From the NCBI GenBank assembly GCA_934376945.1, contig CAKRPI010000013.1:1-31289 (forward strand): 31,289 bases of DNA, in the 5' to 3' direction. The notes under the pieces were generated by a model. The model had not been told where the DNA came from and did not search any database. It saw nothing but the letters and a program-made list of their open reading frames with translations. The position numbers and the translations under genes are program-made. The DNA is from an uncultured Lachnospiraceae bacterium. Lineage in GTDB: Bacteria > Bacillota > Clostridia > Lachnospirales > Lachnospiraceae. Positions 8,163 through 16,462 of the stretch are shown here, in pieces. Position 1 is the stretch's first letter. Every line of letters starts with the position of its first letter.

Positions 8163-9614
8163 TTATTTGTTCTTTTTTCTCACCATGCTCAGAATTGGTT
8201 TCAGTTTTGGAAGAAAATACCAGATGCTGACGGGAAACGCAATTACTGCAATGAGATAACGCAGGTAAGAAGGCAGATGATAGGTGCTCATTGTAATGAC
8301 ACAGAGTAAAAAGTAGCTGCAGGAGATCAGCAATGTTTTGGAAAGCGGAATCAGCTGTTCGCCGGTCAGTCTTTTTTCCATAAATGCCTGGATGATCATC
8401 AGTGCCATGTATGAGAATGCCGTTGTATATGCGGCGGCCTGGTAGCCGAACCACAGAATTCCGAGGTAATTTAAAAATACGTTTAAAAACATGACAGATA
8501 CAGTAGAGGCGGCTACAGAGGCTGTTTTTTTGTGATAGTTCTGAATCGCTGTGTAGCTGTAGCTGTAAAAGCGGAACAAGGTGCCTGTAACCATCGGAGC
8601 AACCAGATAAATGGCATCTATATATTTGTGGCCGCCAAGAATCAGAATGATCTCAGGAGCAAAGAGAACCAGTGCCCATGAAATCACGCCGAAGCCGTGC
8701 ATGAGAACAGACCAGGAATTGCAGATATCGCGGCTTTCACCAATGGAAATCTTTTCATACATCCATGGCAGCCATGCATTCCAGACAGAGTCTTCCAGAA
8801 TCCAGATGATGTAGGAAACGGTGGTGGCAACGGCGAAAACAGAGCCCTTAATATCACCGGTCATGGCAGTTACCATCAGCTTATCCGCCTGATTCATAAT
8901 CTGGATGGAAAGTACCTCCGGGATCAGAGGAAGACTGAATTTAAGCGCGTATTTCCAGTAGGACAGATCGATCAGTTTTTTTCCCTGCACGAGCATGAGC
9001 GCAGCAACCGCAAAACCGCCGATGATCATAGGAATATAATATCCTGCAATACGCAGCTGCATCAGTGCGTCTTCATGTCCTGCTCTTTTTCCGAGTACAA
9101 CAAGAAGTACAGACAGAAGTGTAGCAGGAATAACGGTAATGGCGGTAATTGTGGTGCTTACACGGTAGCGCATCATCTGTTTTTCACGGCGCTGCATATA
9201 AAAAAGACTCGTATGCGCATACGTGTAAAGAAACGCGATGATGAGCATGAAATCATTCATGGAGCAGAGCGCCTCTGCCTGTTTCCGAAAGATCAGAAAA
9301 ATCACGAAAAAAGCGGAGATGGACAGGTAGGAGAGCGTCTGTACGCTGGAGACGTATTCGTTGAATTTTTCCCGGACATCGTATTTGGCCCGTTCGACAC
9401 TTCGCCAGAGGCATAAGGACATGACCGGTGCGAAGATCAGAAGCCAGGACTCATAGATTTTGTATTGATTGTACTGGGTCTGCGAGAGCAGCCTTGTAAA
9501 AACCGGTGTCATTAAAAAAGTAATGCCGCGGACAATGAGCTGGCAGGCGATATAAAAGATTCCGGCCTTAAAGGCGCGGCGGTTTAAAGAGGAATCCTGA
9601 TTTTTTTCTGTCAT
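8163..9614 (-). CDS. Polysaccharide flippase, Wzx/MurJ-like MOP superfamily
   Basis: The 483-residue polytopic protein has about 12-14 hydrophobic helices and the usual opening of oligosaccharide flippases: a short charged N-terminus, then AFKAGIFYIACQLIVRGITFLMTPVFTRLLSQTQY. Such proteins move undecaprenyl-PP-linked repeat units across the membrane for capsule or exopolysaccharide assembly. GAAGGG lies about 8 bases upstream of the ATG. The start is only 3 bases after the stop of the CapK-like gene, so the two are translationally linked in one operon. The gene ends just inside a bidirectional terminator. No Wzy polymerase or further glycosyltransferases are next to it, so the pair is either a fragment of a larger pathway or serves a separate one. 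Confidence 0.9.
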   Translation of the reverse strand: MTEKNQDSSLNRRAFKAGIFYIACQLIVRGITFLMTPVFTRLLSQTQYNQYKIYESWLLIFAPVMSLCLWRSVERAKYDVREKFNEYVSSVQTLSYLSISAFFVIFLIFRKQAEALCSMNDFMLIIAFLYTYAHTSLFYMQRREKQMMRYRVSTTITAITVIPATLLSVLLVVLGKRAGHEDALMQLRIAGYYIPMIIGGFAVAALMLVQGKKLIDLSYWKYALKFSLPLIPEVLSIQIMNQADKLMVTAMTGDIKGSVFAVATTVSYIIWILEDSVWNAWLPWMYEKISIGESRDICNSWSVLMHGFGVISWALVLFAPEIILILGGHKYIDAIYLVAPMVTGTLFRFYSYSYTAIQNYHKKTASVAASTVSVMFLNVFLNYLGILWFGYQAAAYTTAFSYMALMIIQAFMEKRLTGEQLIPLSKTLLISCSYFLLCVITMSTYHLPSYLRYLIAVIAFPVSIWYFLPKLKPILSMVRKKNK

Positions 9615-9617
9615 GGC

Positions 9618-10937
9618 TCAGCCCTTCTTTGGAATCTCACATACAAAGCAGCGCAGTTTTCCGTTTGGATCAGGCGGAATAACATCAAGCCACTCAATGC
9701 GAAAACGAAATTCATCTTTGTAGATATCATGCAGCTTCTTCAGGAAAAAGTCAGCAATCTGTTCTTTTGTATAAGTAGTATCAACCGGATCACGTACCAG
9801 TTCAACGCGCATATCGTGATACGATTCCTGGACAAAACGGAACTGGGCGATACCGGTAATACCGTTTGAGATCTTGCGCAACTCAAGAACAGAAGTACTT
9901 TCTTTGTTTTCATGGAGCACCATATCATTAAGCCGTCCATGGATTTTTGTAACGTACCGAATGCCTTCCTTTACATAGGAGGAGGCAGTATCGCCGATAT
10001 CATAATTGATCAGCGGGAAATCGGTCTTGAAAAGCGGTGTAATAATGACACGGCCATTTTCGGCAAGCTGATTGTGGTCATCGTAAATATTGACAACGTG
10101 CGTGTCGTTGCAGATATCATAGTAGTTTTTTCCTAGCGCTTTAATGATGCAGCTGCCGGTTTCATCACTTCCGTATGCATCGACAAGTCCCGGACCGAAG
10201 GTCTTTTCCAGCGTTTTGCGCGTCATTTCATCGACCATTTCGCTGACCGGAATATACCATTTCGGATGGTGAATGGAAAGTCCGTGCTCCTGTGCATACA
10301 GAGCGATGCGCACAATACAGTTTTTGCGAAGACAGATCAGATCCGGCTGATAGGCATTGAGATCCCGGATGACGTCTGCCATGCCCTCAGGCGTGCAGCG
10401 TGTTTCGGAAAGCTTCCGGCGCTGCAGGATACCGAAGCGCTGCAAAATGGAATCATGCTGCTTTTTTTCTTTGCGATAACTGGATTCAAAGGTGATCATT
10501 TTTCCGAAGAGCGGATTATAACCAAATGTCATCAGGACACGGATCCAGTTGGCATTTGTGCAGGCATGTTCACGCTGAGACTGATACAGAGTAAGCGGAA
10601 CACCGGTCGAACCGCTTGTGCTGGTGGTATCCCAGGAATCACGGGTCTCTGGGTGGGTATCGTACATTTCCTTCATCCAGGCGCGAAGCTCGGCTTTAGT
10701 CAGAACCGGAAATTTGACAAGATCTTCACTGCAGTGAAAATCATCCGGAGTAAGATGATGGTCATCGAAGCGTTTTCGGTAAAAAGGGATTTCGTAGGCG
10801 GCCTTCATGACTTTATGTACATTTCGGTTTTGCTTTTTTTTGATTTTTGCGCGGTCTTCGGAAAATTTTTTATCCAGTACCAGAAGATAGTACAGGGTAG
10901 AGACGTTGGTCAGTTTTTTCTGTAGCTGTAAACTCAT
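9618..10937 (-). CDS. CapK/phenylacetate-CoA ligase-like adenylating enzyme
   Basis: The 439-residue cytosolic protein belongs to the AMP-binding family called CapK or coenzyme F390 synthetase-like. It has the P-loop STSGSTGVPLTL (106-117), the YGSDETGS motif (A5-like adenylate contact, about residue 245), INYDIGDT, and a GR-NDM hinge (HGRLNDMVLHENK). CapK proteins are found in capsule and polysaccharide loci, where the substrate is generally unknown. The start at 10937 is chosen because GAGGAG lies about 8 bases upstream, whereas the longer frame to 10991 has no such site. It is translated with the following flippase gene (3-base gap). The inverted-repeat element at 10976-11138 lies directly in its upstream region and may carry or replace its promoter. 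Confidence 0.88.
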   Translation of the reverse strand: MSLQLQKKLTNVSTLYYLLVLDKKFSEDRAKIKKKQNRNVHKVMKAAYEIPFYRKRFDDHHLTPDDFHCSEDLVKFPVLTKAELRAWMKEMYDTHPETRDSWDTTSTSGSTGVPLTLYQSQREHACTNANWIRVLMTFGYNPLFGKMITFESSYRKEKKQHDSILQRFGILQRRKLSETRCTPEGMADVIRDLNAYQPDLICLRKNCIVRIALYAQEHGLSIHHPKWYIPVSEMVDEMTRKTLEKTFGPGLVDAYGSDETGSCIIKALGKNYYDICNDTHVVNIYDDHNQLAENGRVIITPLFKTDFPLINYDIGDTASSYVKEGIRYVTKIHGRLNDMVLHENKESTSVLELRKISNGITGIAQFRFVQESYHDMRVELVRDPVDTTYTKEQIADFFLKKLHDIYKDEFRFRIEWLDVIPPDPNGKLRCFVCEIPKKG

Positions 10938-10975
10938 GACAGATTCTCCTCTATGGTTCATTTTTGTAATGATGC

Positions 10976-11138
10976 TAGTGTACTGTATCACTCACATTTG
11001 GCCTAATGGCTTGTCTGAATTTCCATCTGCTGCGTTATCGTCAATCGACGATGCCACCGCATCGCCTCATTCCTCCGCCTTGCAGATTGAAAATTCATCC
11101 TGCGCCATTATACTGAAAGTGAATGATACAGTACACTA
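10976..11138. repeat. 163-bp MITE-like element with terminal inverted repeats
   Basis: The ends are inverted repeats: the left end TAGTGTACTGTATCACTCAC matches the reverse complement of the right end at 19 of 20 positions, and further matches continue inward (GGCC-TAATGG against GCGCCATTA; TGAATTTCCATCTGC against GCAGATTGAAAATTCA). The centre holds two overlapping hairpins, ATCGTC-AATC-GACGAT and CGATGC-CACC-GCATCG. There is no reading frame worth reporting and no clear target duplication. A non-autonomous mobile element or a REP-like palindrome are both possible. It lies 38 bases upstream of the CapK-like start codon. Confidence 0.7.
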
Positions 11139-11217
11139 GGGTCAAAAGCCTGAAACCACGATGTGCTTGCACAGGAGTGGTTTTATGGCTTAATGACCCG
11201 TAAGGCATCTTTTGACC
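11139..11217. repeat. Long palindromic hairpin with an alternative pairing
   Basis: Directly after the inverted-repeat element, 11139-11199 folds into one long, almost continuous hairpin with paired blocks GGGTCA/TGACCC, AAGCC/GGCTT, AAACCAC/GTGGTTT and TGTG/CACA around a 4-base loop. The left arm GGTCAAAAG (11140-11148) can instead pair with CTTTTGACC (11209-11217), so two mutually exclusive folds exist. No T-run follows, so it is not an ordinary terminator. It may be a second intergenic repeat or a transcript-processing structure. Confidence 0.6.
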
Positions 11218-11257
11218 TTAATATCCTGTAATCTTTCACAGCCGGGAGAACAGAAAA

Positions 11258-11422
11258 ATGTTCATCGGAAAGCTGAATGGAAACAGAAAGATGACAGGTT
11301 TGTTATCATTTGGCCGTGACCGCAGTGATTCTGCAGACGCTGGCAGTAGCAGTATAGCAGAATTTGCGATTACTTACAAGCGCCGGAAATTTTTAAAAAA
11401 ATTTCAGAATTTACAGGGTTAA
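11258..11422 (+). CDS. Possible small basic protein (54 residues), unrecognised
   Basis: An open frame starts at ATG 11258 with GGGAG about 10 bases upstream and stops at TAA 11420-11422, just before the P-type ATPase gene. The product has a Ser/Asp-rich middle and a basic C-terminus (YKRRKFLKKFQNLQ). No family is recognised. It fills the only part of the 10938-11463 gap not taken by the palindromic elements. Support is weak (length and ribosome binding site only), and it may be chance. Confidence 0.25.
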   Translation: MFIGKLNGNRKMTGLLSFGRDRSDSADAGSSSIAEFAITYKRRKFLKKFQNLQG

Positions 11423-11441
11423 AAAAGCCTGAAAGGTATGT

Positions 11442-11447
11442 TAGAAT
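11442..11447 (+). promoter_or_regulatory. Candidate extended -10 promoter of the P-type ATPase gene
   Basis: TAGAAT preceded by TGT forms an extended -10 (TGnTAGAAT). A -35 box is poor (TTAAAA at the 17-base distance). The predicted start would lie about 8-10 bases before the ATG at 11464, giving a nearly leaderless mRNA. Confidence 0.35.
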
Positions 11448-11463
11448 AAAAAACAGAAAATAC

Positions 11464-14205
11464 ATGGCGGCTGTGGAAAAGCGGTGCGGCCTGACGGAAG
11501 TTGAGGAAGAAGCAGTGGAAGAAAAAAAAGAAGTAGCAGTAAAAAAGCAGGAGGATCTGGAATATCCGCTGATGATACCGGAAGAGAAAGAAAGCCGGGA
11601 TTTGTGGAGCAGCATCAAGGAATTCCGGCGAAAATTTGCTAAGCCGGAGGTCGTGCCGGAAGAATTTCGTCTTCCGGAATTTACGACACCGCTTGAACGG
11701 AAGGAAGCCGATGTAAATCAAGGTCTTTCGAAGGAAGAGGTAGAGGAGCGTGTGGCGCGTGATGCAGTCAATCATGCAGTCGGCTCTGCTTCAAAGTCAC
11801 AAAAGGAAATTATCTGCAGCAATATTTTTACGTATTTCAATCTGCTCTTTTTTGTTATCGCAATCATGCTGATCGCAGTAGGATCCTTTCGGGATCTTAC
11901 ATTTCTTCCGGTCATTATTGCCAATACGGCGATCGGAATCTTTCAGGAACTCCGTTCCAAGAAGGTACTGGATAACCTGACGATCTTAAATGCACCGAAA
12001 AATAAAGTTGTGCGTGACGGGCAGGAGCAGGTAATTGCCGCGGAAGAGCTGGTGCTTGACGATGTCATTATCCTTTCAGCCGGCAACCAGATTCCGGCGG
12101 ATGCGGTCGTAATGGAAGGCGAGATTCTCGTAAATGAAGCGCTGCTGACCGGTGAATCAGATCAGATTACGAAGAAAAAGGGCGATGGACTGCTGTCTGG
12201 CAGCTTTGTTGTATCCGGGGAGTGCAGGGCTAGAATTGACAAGGTCGGAAGTGATTCCTATATTGCAAAGCTGACGCTGGAGGCAAAGGAGATGAAGGAA
12301 GGTGAAGTGTCGGAGATGATCCGGGCACTTGACCGTCTTGTTAAAATTGTCGGAGTGATTATTATTCCGATCGGCATCATTTTGTTCAGCCAGCAGCATT
12401 TCATTAACGAAACGCCGATCAGAGAGAGTGTAACGGCGACAGTTGCGGCAATTATCGGTATGATTCCGGAGGGACTGTATTTGTTGGCGAGCGTTGCACT
12501 GGCGGTCAGCGTGATGCGTCTGGCAAGCCAAAAGGTGCTTGTTCACAATATGAAATGTATTGAGACGCTGGCACGTGTTGATGTGCTCTGTGTCGATAAG
12601 ACTGGTACGATCACAGATAATACAATGTCGGTGAAAAAGATTTTACCGCTGCGAAAGGCGGCAGAATACAGTACAGGAAATGCGGATACGTCCGTCCAAG
12701 GCGCAGAGGTTCAGACCGTGTCTGAGGAAGAATCAATTTCCGGGAATGCTGATTTCAAAGATGCAGAAGAGGTCTCATTTACTGCCGAGGAAGCAGCGGC
12801 TTTTGAGCTGGCAGTCGGTGATTTTGCAGCAGCAATGTCAAATGATAATATTACGATGAAGGCGATTAAGGAATACTTCCGTAAACGAAGCGGAAAACGC
12901 CCGGAGAAGGTGATCCCGTTTTCCTCTGAGACGAAATACAGCGGTGCTGTCTTTGAGGATGGAAGCTATGTCCTTGGCGCACCGGAGTTTATTTTGCGGG
13001 AGCTGTACGATGTATACAGTGATCAGATCGAGCACTGGAGCCATCAGGGCTTTCGTGTTCTGGTATTTGCGGAATATTCGGGTGTCCTGAGCGGAGAAGC
13101 GCTTAGCGAACCGGTTTGTCCGCTTGGCATGATCCTGCTTGCCAATCCGATCCGGGAAAATGCACCGGAGACGTTCCGGTATTTTGCGGAGCAGGGCGTG
13201 GAGATCAAGGTAATTTCCGGAGATAATCCGGTTACGGTATCAGAGGTGGCAAAGGAAGCAGGAATCGCAAATGCAGAAGCATATGTGGATGCCTCAACAC
13301 TTGAGGATTACGAGGAGATCTACGCTGCAGCGAAAAAATATACAGTATTTGGCCGTGTGACGCCGGATCAGAAACGACAGCTGGTCAGCGCTTTGAAGCA
13401 TATGGGACATACGGTTGCAATGACCGGAGACGGTGTTAATGACGTTTTGGCGCTTAAGGATGCAGACTGCAGCATTGCAATGGCATCCGGCAGTGATGCG
13501 GCATCTCAGGTTGCCCAGCTGGTGCTTCTGGAATCTGATTTTTCAAAAATGCCGTCGGTTGTCGCAGAGGGACGCAGAGTTGTAAATAACATTGAACGAA
13601 CGGCAAGCCTGTTCCTTGTCAAAAATATTTTTTCTCTGCTTCTGTCGATTTTTTCCATTGTGTTGCTTGTGAATTATCCGCTGGAGCCGTCACAGATTTC
13701 GCTGATCAGTATGTTTACCATTGGTATTCCTGCATTTTTCATGTCTCTGGAGCCAAATACAGAACGAATCAACGGACATTTCCTGAGCAACGTACTTTTT
13801 AAGGCATTGCCGGGTGGATTGACAGATTTTCTGGTAGTCAGCTGCCTGTACACATTCTGTATGGAATTCAATGTAAATGAGACAGATGTATCGACTTCCT
13901 GTACGGTGATTCTTGCAATTGTCGGGTTGATGATTCTCTTTAAGATTGCATCACCGATGACGAAATTTCACTGGGGATTATGGTTTGCCATGGTGGGCGG
14001 ACTTTTGTATTGCATCATTTTTGTACGGAAGATTTTTGCGATCACGAGCATATCAAGACAGAGTATGATGCTGCTTCTGGTATTTGCTGTTGTGACGGAG
14101 CCAACGTTCCGATACTTGAGCTGCTGGATTAAAAAATTCTCTGAATTTTATCTGGAACAGAAGCGTAAACGTAAATATAAAGGAAACAAAGAGTGCGCAA
14201 ATTGA
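11464..14205 (+). CDS. P-type cation-transporting ATPase (CtpE-like)
   Basis: The 913-residue membrane pump has the P-type order: actuator domain with LTGES (228-232), the membrane ion-site motif PEG (335-337) in IIGMIPEGLYLLASVALAVS, the phosphorylation motif DKTGT (378-382), a nucleotide-binding domain with a Glu/Ser-rich insertion (about 398-430), the hinge GDGVND (655-660), and C-terminal membrane helices. The PEGL pattern and lack of heavy-metal CPC or GMTCxxC motifs resemble CtpE-like transporters, one of which imports calcium in mycobacteria; the ion here is not proven. The first 100 residues are unusually acidic and charged. No good ribosome binding site precedes ATG 11464; an alternative start at 11572 has AGGAGG but 17 bases away, so the N-terminus is uncertain. 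Confidence 0.9.
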   Translation: MAAVEKRCGLTEVEEEAVEEKKEVAVKKQEDLEYPLMIPEEKESRDLWSSIKEFRRKFAKPEVVPEEFRLPEFTTPLERKEADVNQGLSKEEVEERVARDAVNHAVGSASKSQKEIICSNIFTYFNLLFFVIAIMLIAVGSFRDLTFLPVIIANTAIGIFQELRSKKVLDNLTILNAPKNKVVRDGQEQVIAAEELVLDDVIILSAGNQIPADAVVMEGEILVNEALLTGESDQITKKKGDGLLSGSFVVSGECRARIDKVGSDSYIAKLTLEAKEMKEGEVSEMIRALDRLVKIVGVIIIPIGIILFSQQHFINETPIRESVTATVAAIIGMIPEGLYLLASVALAVSVMRLASQKVLVHNMKCIETLARVDVLCVDKTGTITDNTMSVKKILPLRKAAEYSTGNADTSVQGAEVQTVSEEESISGNADFKDAEEVSFTAEEAAAFELAVGDFAAAMSNDNITMKAIKEYFRKRSGKRPEKVIPFSSETKYSGAVFEDGSYVLGAPEFILRELYDVYSDQIEHWSHQGFRVLVFAEYSGVLSGEALSEPVCPLGMILLANPIRENAPETFRYFAEQGVEIKVISGDNPVTVSEVAKEAGIANAEAYVDASTLEDYEEIYAAAKKYTVFGRVTPDQKRQLVSALKHMGHTVAMTGDGVNDVLALKDADCSIAMASGSDAASQVAQLVLLESDFSKMPSVVAEGRRVVNNIERTASLFLVKNIFSLLLSIFSIVLLVNYPLEPSQISLISMFTIGIPAFFMSLEPNTERINGHFLSNVLFKALPGGLTDFLVVSCLYTFCMEFNVNETDVSTSCTVILAIVGLMILFKIASPMTKFHWGLWFAMVGGLLYCIIFVRKIFAITSISRQSMMLLLVFAVVTEPTFRYLSCWIKKFSEFYLEQKRKRKYKGNKECAN

Positions 14206-14217
14206 CTGAAATTTTTG

Positions 14218-14246
14218 TGGATTTTGTCTGAAGATACTGCTATAAT
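14218..14246 (+). promoter_or_regulatory. Promoter of the pyrH-frr operon
   Basis: A perfect -10 TATAAT (14241-14246) with an extended TG (14238-14239) stands 17 bases from a weak -35, TGGATT (14218-14223). It begins 12 bases after the ATPase stop codon. The leader to pyrH would be about 135 bases and contains repeat copy B. Confidence 0.65.
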
Positions 14247-14288
14247 AAAAAAAGTGATAATTGTTCAGAGCCACTGTTTTGTAAAAAT

Positions 14289-14333
14289 CATGAGCAGGCA
14301 GCAAAAGCGGATTGCGATGTCTGCTTTGCGCAC
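14289..14333 (+). repeat. Short structured intergenic repeat, copy B
   Basis: This copy resembles 159-202. It forms an 8-bp hairpin AAAGCGGA/TCTGCTTT with loop TTGCGATG and lies inside the predicted pyrH leader, between the promoter and the ribosome binding site. There is no T-run after it. It could be a dispersed repeat caught in the leader or a real regulatory hairpin. Confidence 0.5.
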
Positions 14334-14389
14334 AAATAAAAAATTGACTGGCTGTGGACGATTGCAAAAGAATAGTAAGGAGATTTAAA

Positions 14390-15088
14390 ATGAAACGTGT
14401 TCTTTTAAAGTTAAGCGGTGAGGCTCTTGCAGGGGAGAAAAAGACAGGTTTTGATGAACCGACCGTCATGAAAGTGGCGCTGCAGGTGAAGACACTGGTA
14501 GATCAGGGCATGGAAGTGGGCATTGTGATCGGAGGAGGAAATTTTTGGCGCGGCCGTTCCAGTGAAAATATTGACCGTACGAAAGCCGATCAGATCGGTA
14601 TGCTTGCAACGGTAATGAACTGTATCTACGTATCAGAGATTTTTCGTGCAGCCGGTATGAAGACTGCAGTTATGACTCCGTTTGCATGCGGCGCATTTAC
14701 TGAATTGTTCTCCAAGGACCGTGTAAAGGAATGTTTTGCATCAAAGACCGTGACATTTTTTGCGGGCGGTACGGGACATCCGTATTTTTCTACCGATACG
14801 GCAACCGTTCTGCGAGCCATTGAGATTGAAGCAGATGTGATTCTGCTTGCAAAATCCATCGACGGCGTATATGACAGTGATCCGAAGGATAATCCGGATG
14901 CCAGAAAATTTGATGAGATCTCAATTCAGGAAGTGATTGACAGAAAGCTCGGTGTGGTGGATATGACAGCCTCGATCCTGTGCATGGAACAGAAGATGCC
15001 GATGCTCGTATTTGGACTGAATCAGGAGAACAGTATTGTAAATACCGTAAGCGGATCGTTTAACGGAACAAAAGTGACCGTGGATTAA
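14390..15088 (+). CDS. pyrH: UMP kinase
   Basis: The 232-residue cytosolic enzyme phosphorylates UMP to UDP for pyrimidine nucleotide supply. It shows the amino-acid-kinase fold of bacterial Pyr[15 protein letters not shown] at the N-terminus, [12 protein letters not shown] (about 47-58), the ATP-site segment [21 protein letters not shown], and [18 protein letters not shown] near the end. AAGGAG nine bases upstream fixes the start at 14390 rather than the in-frame upstream ATG at 14354. The family is hexameric and usually inhibited by UTP. It opens the conserved pyrH-frr-uppS-cdsA-dxr-rseP order and is 14 bases from frr. Confidence 0.97.
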   Translation: MKRVLLKLSGEALAGEKKTGFDEPTVMKVALQVKTLVDQGMEVGIVIGGGNFWRGRSSENIDRTKADQIGMLATVMNCIYVSEIFRAAGMKTAVMTPFACGAFTELFSKDRVKECFASKTVTFFAGGTGHPYFSTDTATVLRAIEIEADVILLAKSIDGVYDSDPKDNPDARKFDEISIQEVIDRKLGVVDMTASILCMEQKMPMLVFGLNQENSIVNTVSGSFNGTKVTVD

Positions 15089-15102
15089 GGAGGATAAGAA
15101 AA

Positions 15103-15654
15103 ATGGATGAGAGAATCAAGATTTATGACGAAAAAATGACGAAAACGTACAATAATCTTCTCGGAGAATTTGCCACGATCCGTGCCGGTCGTGCAAATCC
15201 GAATATTTTAAATAAACTGAAGGTAGACTACTATGGAACACCGACGCCGTTGCAGCAGATCGGAAATATTACGGTTCCGGAGCCGCGGATTCTGCAGATT
15301 CAGCCGTGGGAAGCTTCTATGGTGAAGGCGATCGAGAAAGCAATTCTGACCTCTGATATTGGTATCAACCCGTCAAATGACGGAAGAGTGATCCGTCTGG
15401 TATTTCCGGAACTGACAGAGGAGCGCAGAAAAGATCTTGTCAAGGAAGTTAAGAAAAAAGGTGAGGCCGGAAAGGTCGCACTTCGTAACATCCGCAGGGA
15501 TGCCAACGATTATTTGAAGAAGCTCGGAAAAACAGAGGTATCCGAGGATGAGATTAAGGATCTGGAAGATGTAATACAGAAGCTGACGGATAAGTATATC
15601 AAGGAAGTTGATAAAGCAGTTGAAGAGAAGTCGAAAGAGATCCTGACAGTATAG
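15103..15654 (+). CDS. frr: Ribosome recycling factor
   Basis: The 183-residue protein, with EF-G, splits the post-termination ribosome. It has the expected length and the conserved elements [15 protein letters not shown] near residue 20-35, [32 protein letters not shown] and a long C-terminal helix ([22 protein letters not shown]). AAGGAGG about 8 bases upstream supports the start. A hairpin with a T-run follows 30 bases later, so frr may be expressed at a higher level than the downstream genes. Confidence 0.97.
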   Translation: MDERIKIYDEKMTKTYNNLLGEFATIRAGRANPNILNKLKVDYYGTPTPLQQIGNITVPEPRILQIQPWEASMVKAIEKAILTSDIGINPSNDGRVIRLVFPELTEERRKDLVKEVKKKGEAGKVALRNIRRDANDYLKKLGKTEVSEDEIKDLEDVIQKLTDKYIKEVDKAVEEKSKEILTV

Positions 15655-15684
15655 GGGAAAACGGCAAAGCAAAGGGAGAAATAC

Positions 15685-15712
15685 GGGGGGATTGGAAGAT
15701 CCCCCTGTTTTT
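15685..15712 (+). terminator. Terminator-like hairpin between frr and uppS
   Basis: GGGGGAT (15686-15692) pairs with ATCCCCC (15699-15705) around TGGAAG and is followed by TGTTTTTA. The stem is short but very GC-rich and the T-run is interrupted by one G. It lies inside a conserved operon with no promoter seen after it, so it probably terminates only part of the transcripts. Confidence 0.7.
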
Positions 15713-15728
15713 ATGGGAGGAATAAGGA

Positions 15729-16433
15729 ATGAATATTCCAAATCATGTTGCTATAATCCTGGATGGAAACGGCAGATGGGCAAAGAGCAAGGGAATGCCA
15801 CGTAATTACGGTCATGTGCGTGGGGCGCAGAATCTGGAGGTAATCTGTGAAGATGCTTATAATTTGGGAATCCGGTATCTGACCGTTTATCTTTTTTCAA
15901 CAGAGAACTGGAAGCGTTCACCGGAGGAAGTAGATGCACTGATGAAGCTGTTCCGGAAATATACGAAAACATGTATTAAGACAGCAAGAGACAATAATAT
16001 GAAAGTCAGAGTGCTTGGAGATCCGTCGGCGCTGGCACCGGATCTGCAGGAAAGCCTGAAAGAGCTTGTAGAAAGCTCCAGAGATAATACCGGTCTGAAT
16101 TTTCAGATTGCAATTAATTATGGAAGCCGTGATGAAATTATCCGTGCAGTCCGAAAGGTGTCGAGGGACTGCGCAGACGGAAAACTGAAGCCGGAGGAAA
16201 TCACAGAGGAGTGTTTTTCCGGTTATCTTGATACGGCAGAAGTACCGGATCCGGATCTTCTGATCCGTACCAGTGGAGAACTGAGGCTTTCCAATTATCT
16301 GCTGTGGCAGCTGGCTTATACGGAATTTTATTTCACGGATGTACCGTGGCCGGCATTTAATAAAAAGGAACTTATAAAAGCAATTGAAAAGTACAACGAA
16401 AGAGACAGACGGTACGGCGGTCTGAAGGCCTGA
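15729..16433 (+). CDS. uppS: Isoprenyl transferase (undecaprenyl diphosphate synthase)
   Basis: The 234-residue cis-prenyltransferase extends farnesyl-PP with isopentenyl-PP to the C55 carrier used for peptidoglycan and surface polymers. Visible motifs are ILDGNGRWAK (catalytic Asp at residue 12), GHVRGAQ, LFSTENWKRSPEEV, INYGSRDEI and RTSGELRLSNYLLWQLAYTEF with the C-terminal WPAF. GGGAGG eight bases upstream sets the ATG. It supplies the lipid carrier that the CsbB/YfhO, LCP and flippase genes of this window would use. The length is slightly below the usual 245-255. Confidence 0.95.
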   Translation: MNIPNHVAIILDGNGRWAKSKGMPRNYGHVRGAQNLEVICEDAYNLGIRYLTVYLFSTENWKRSPEEVDALMKLFRKYTKTCIKTARDNNMKVRVLGDPSALAPDLQESLKELVESSRDNTGLNFQIAINYGSRDEIIRAVRKVSRDCADGKLKPEEITEECFSGYLDTAEVPDPDLLIRTSGELRLSNYLLWQLAYTEFYFTDVPWPAFNKKELIKAIEKYNERDRRYGGLKA

Positions 16434-16462
16434 GCGTCTAGGGGAAAGGAGCAGAAGAATTT

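Noticed and set aside
8697..9416. 239-codon frame opposite the flippase gene
   Set aside because: It is the antisense shadow of a clear membrane-protein gene, rich in His and Asn and without family features.
10266..10925. 219-codon frame opposite the CapK-like gene
   Set aside because: It is an antisense shadow; the minus-strand reading has adenylation motifs and a good start.
10906..11139. 77-codon frame across the inverted-repeat element
   Set aside because: It is made largely of the 163-bp palindromic element, begins inside the CapK-like gene, and has no family features.
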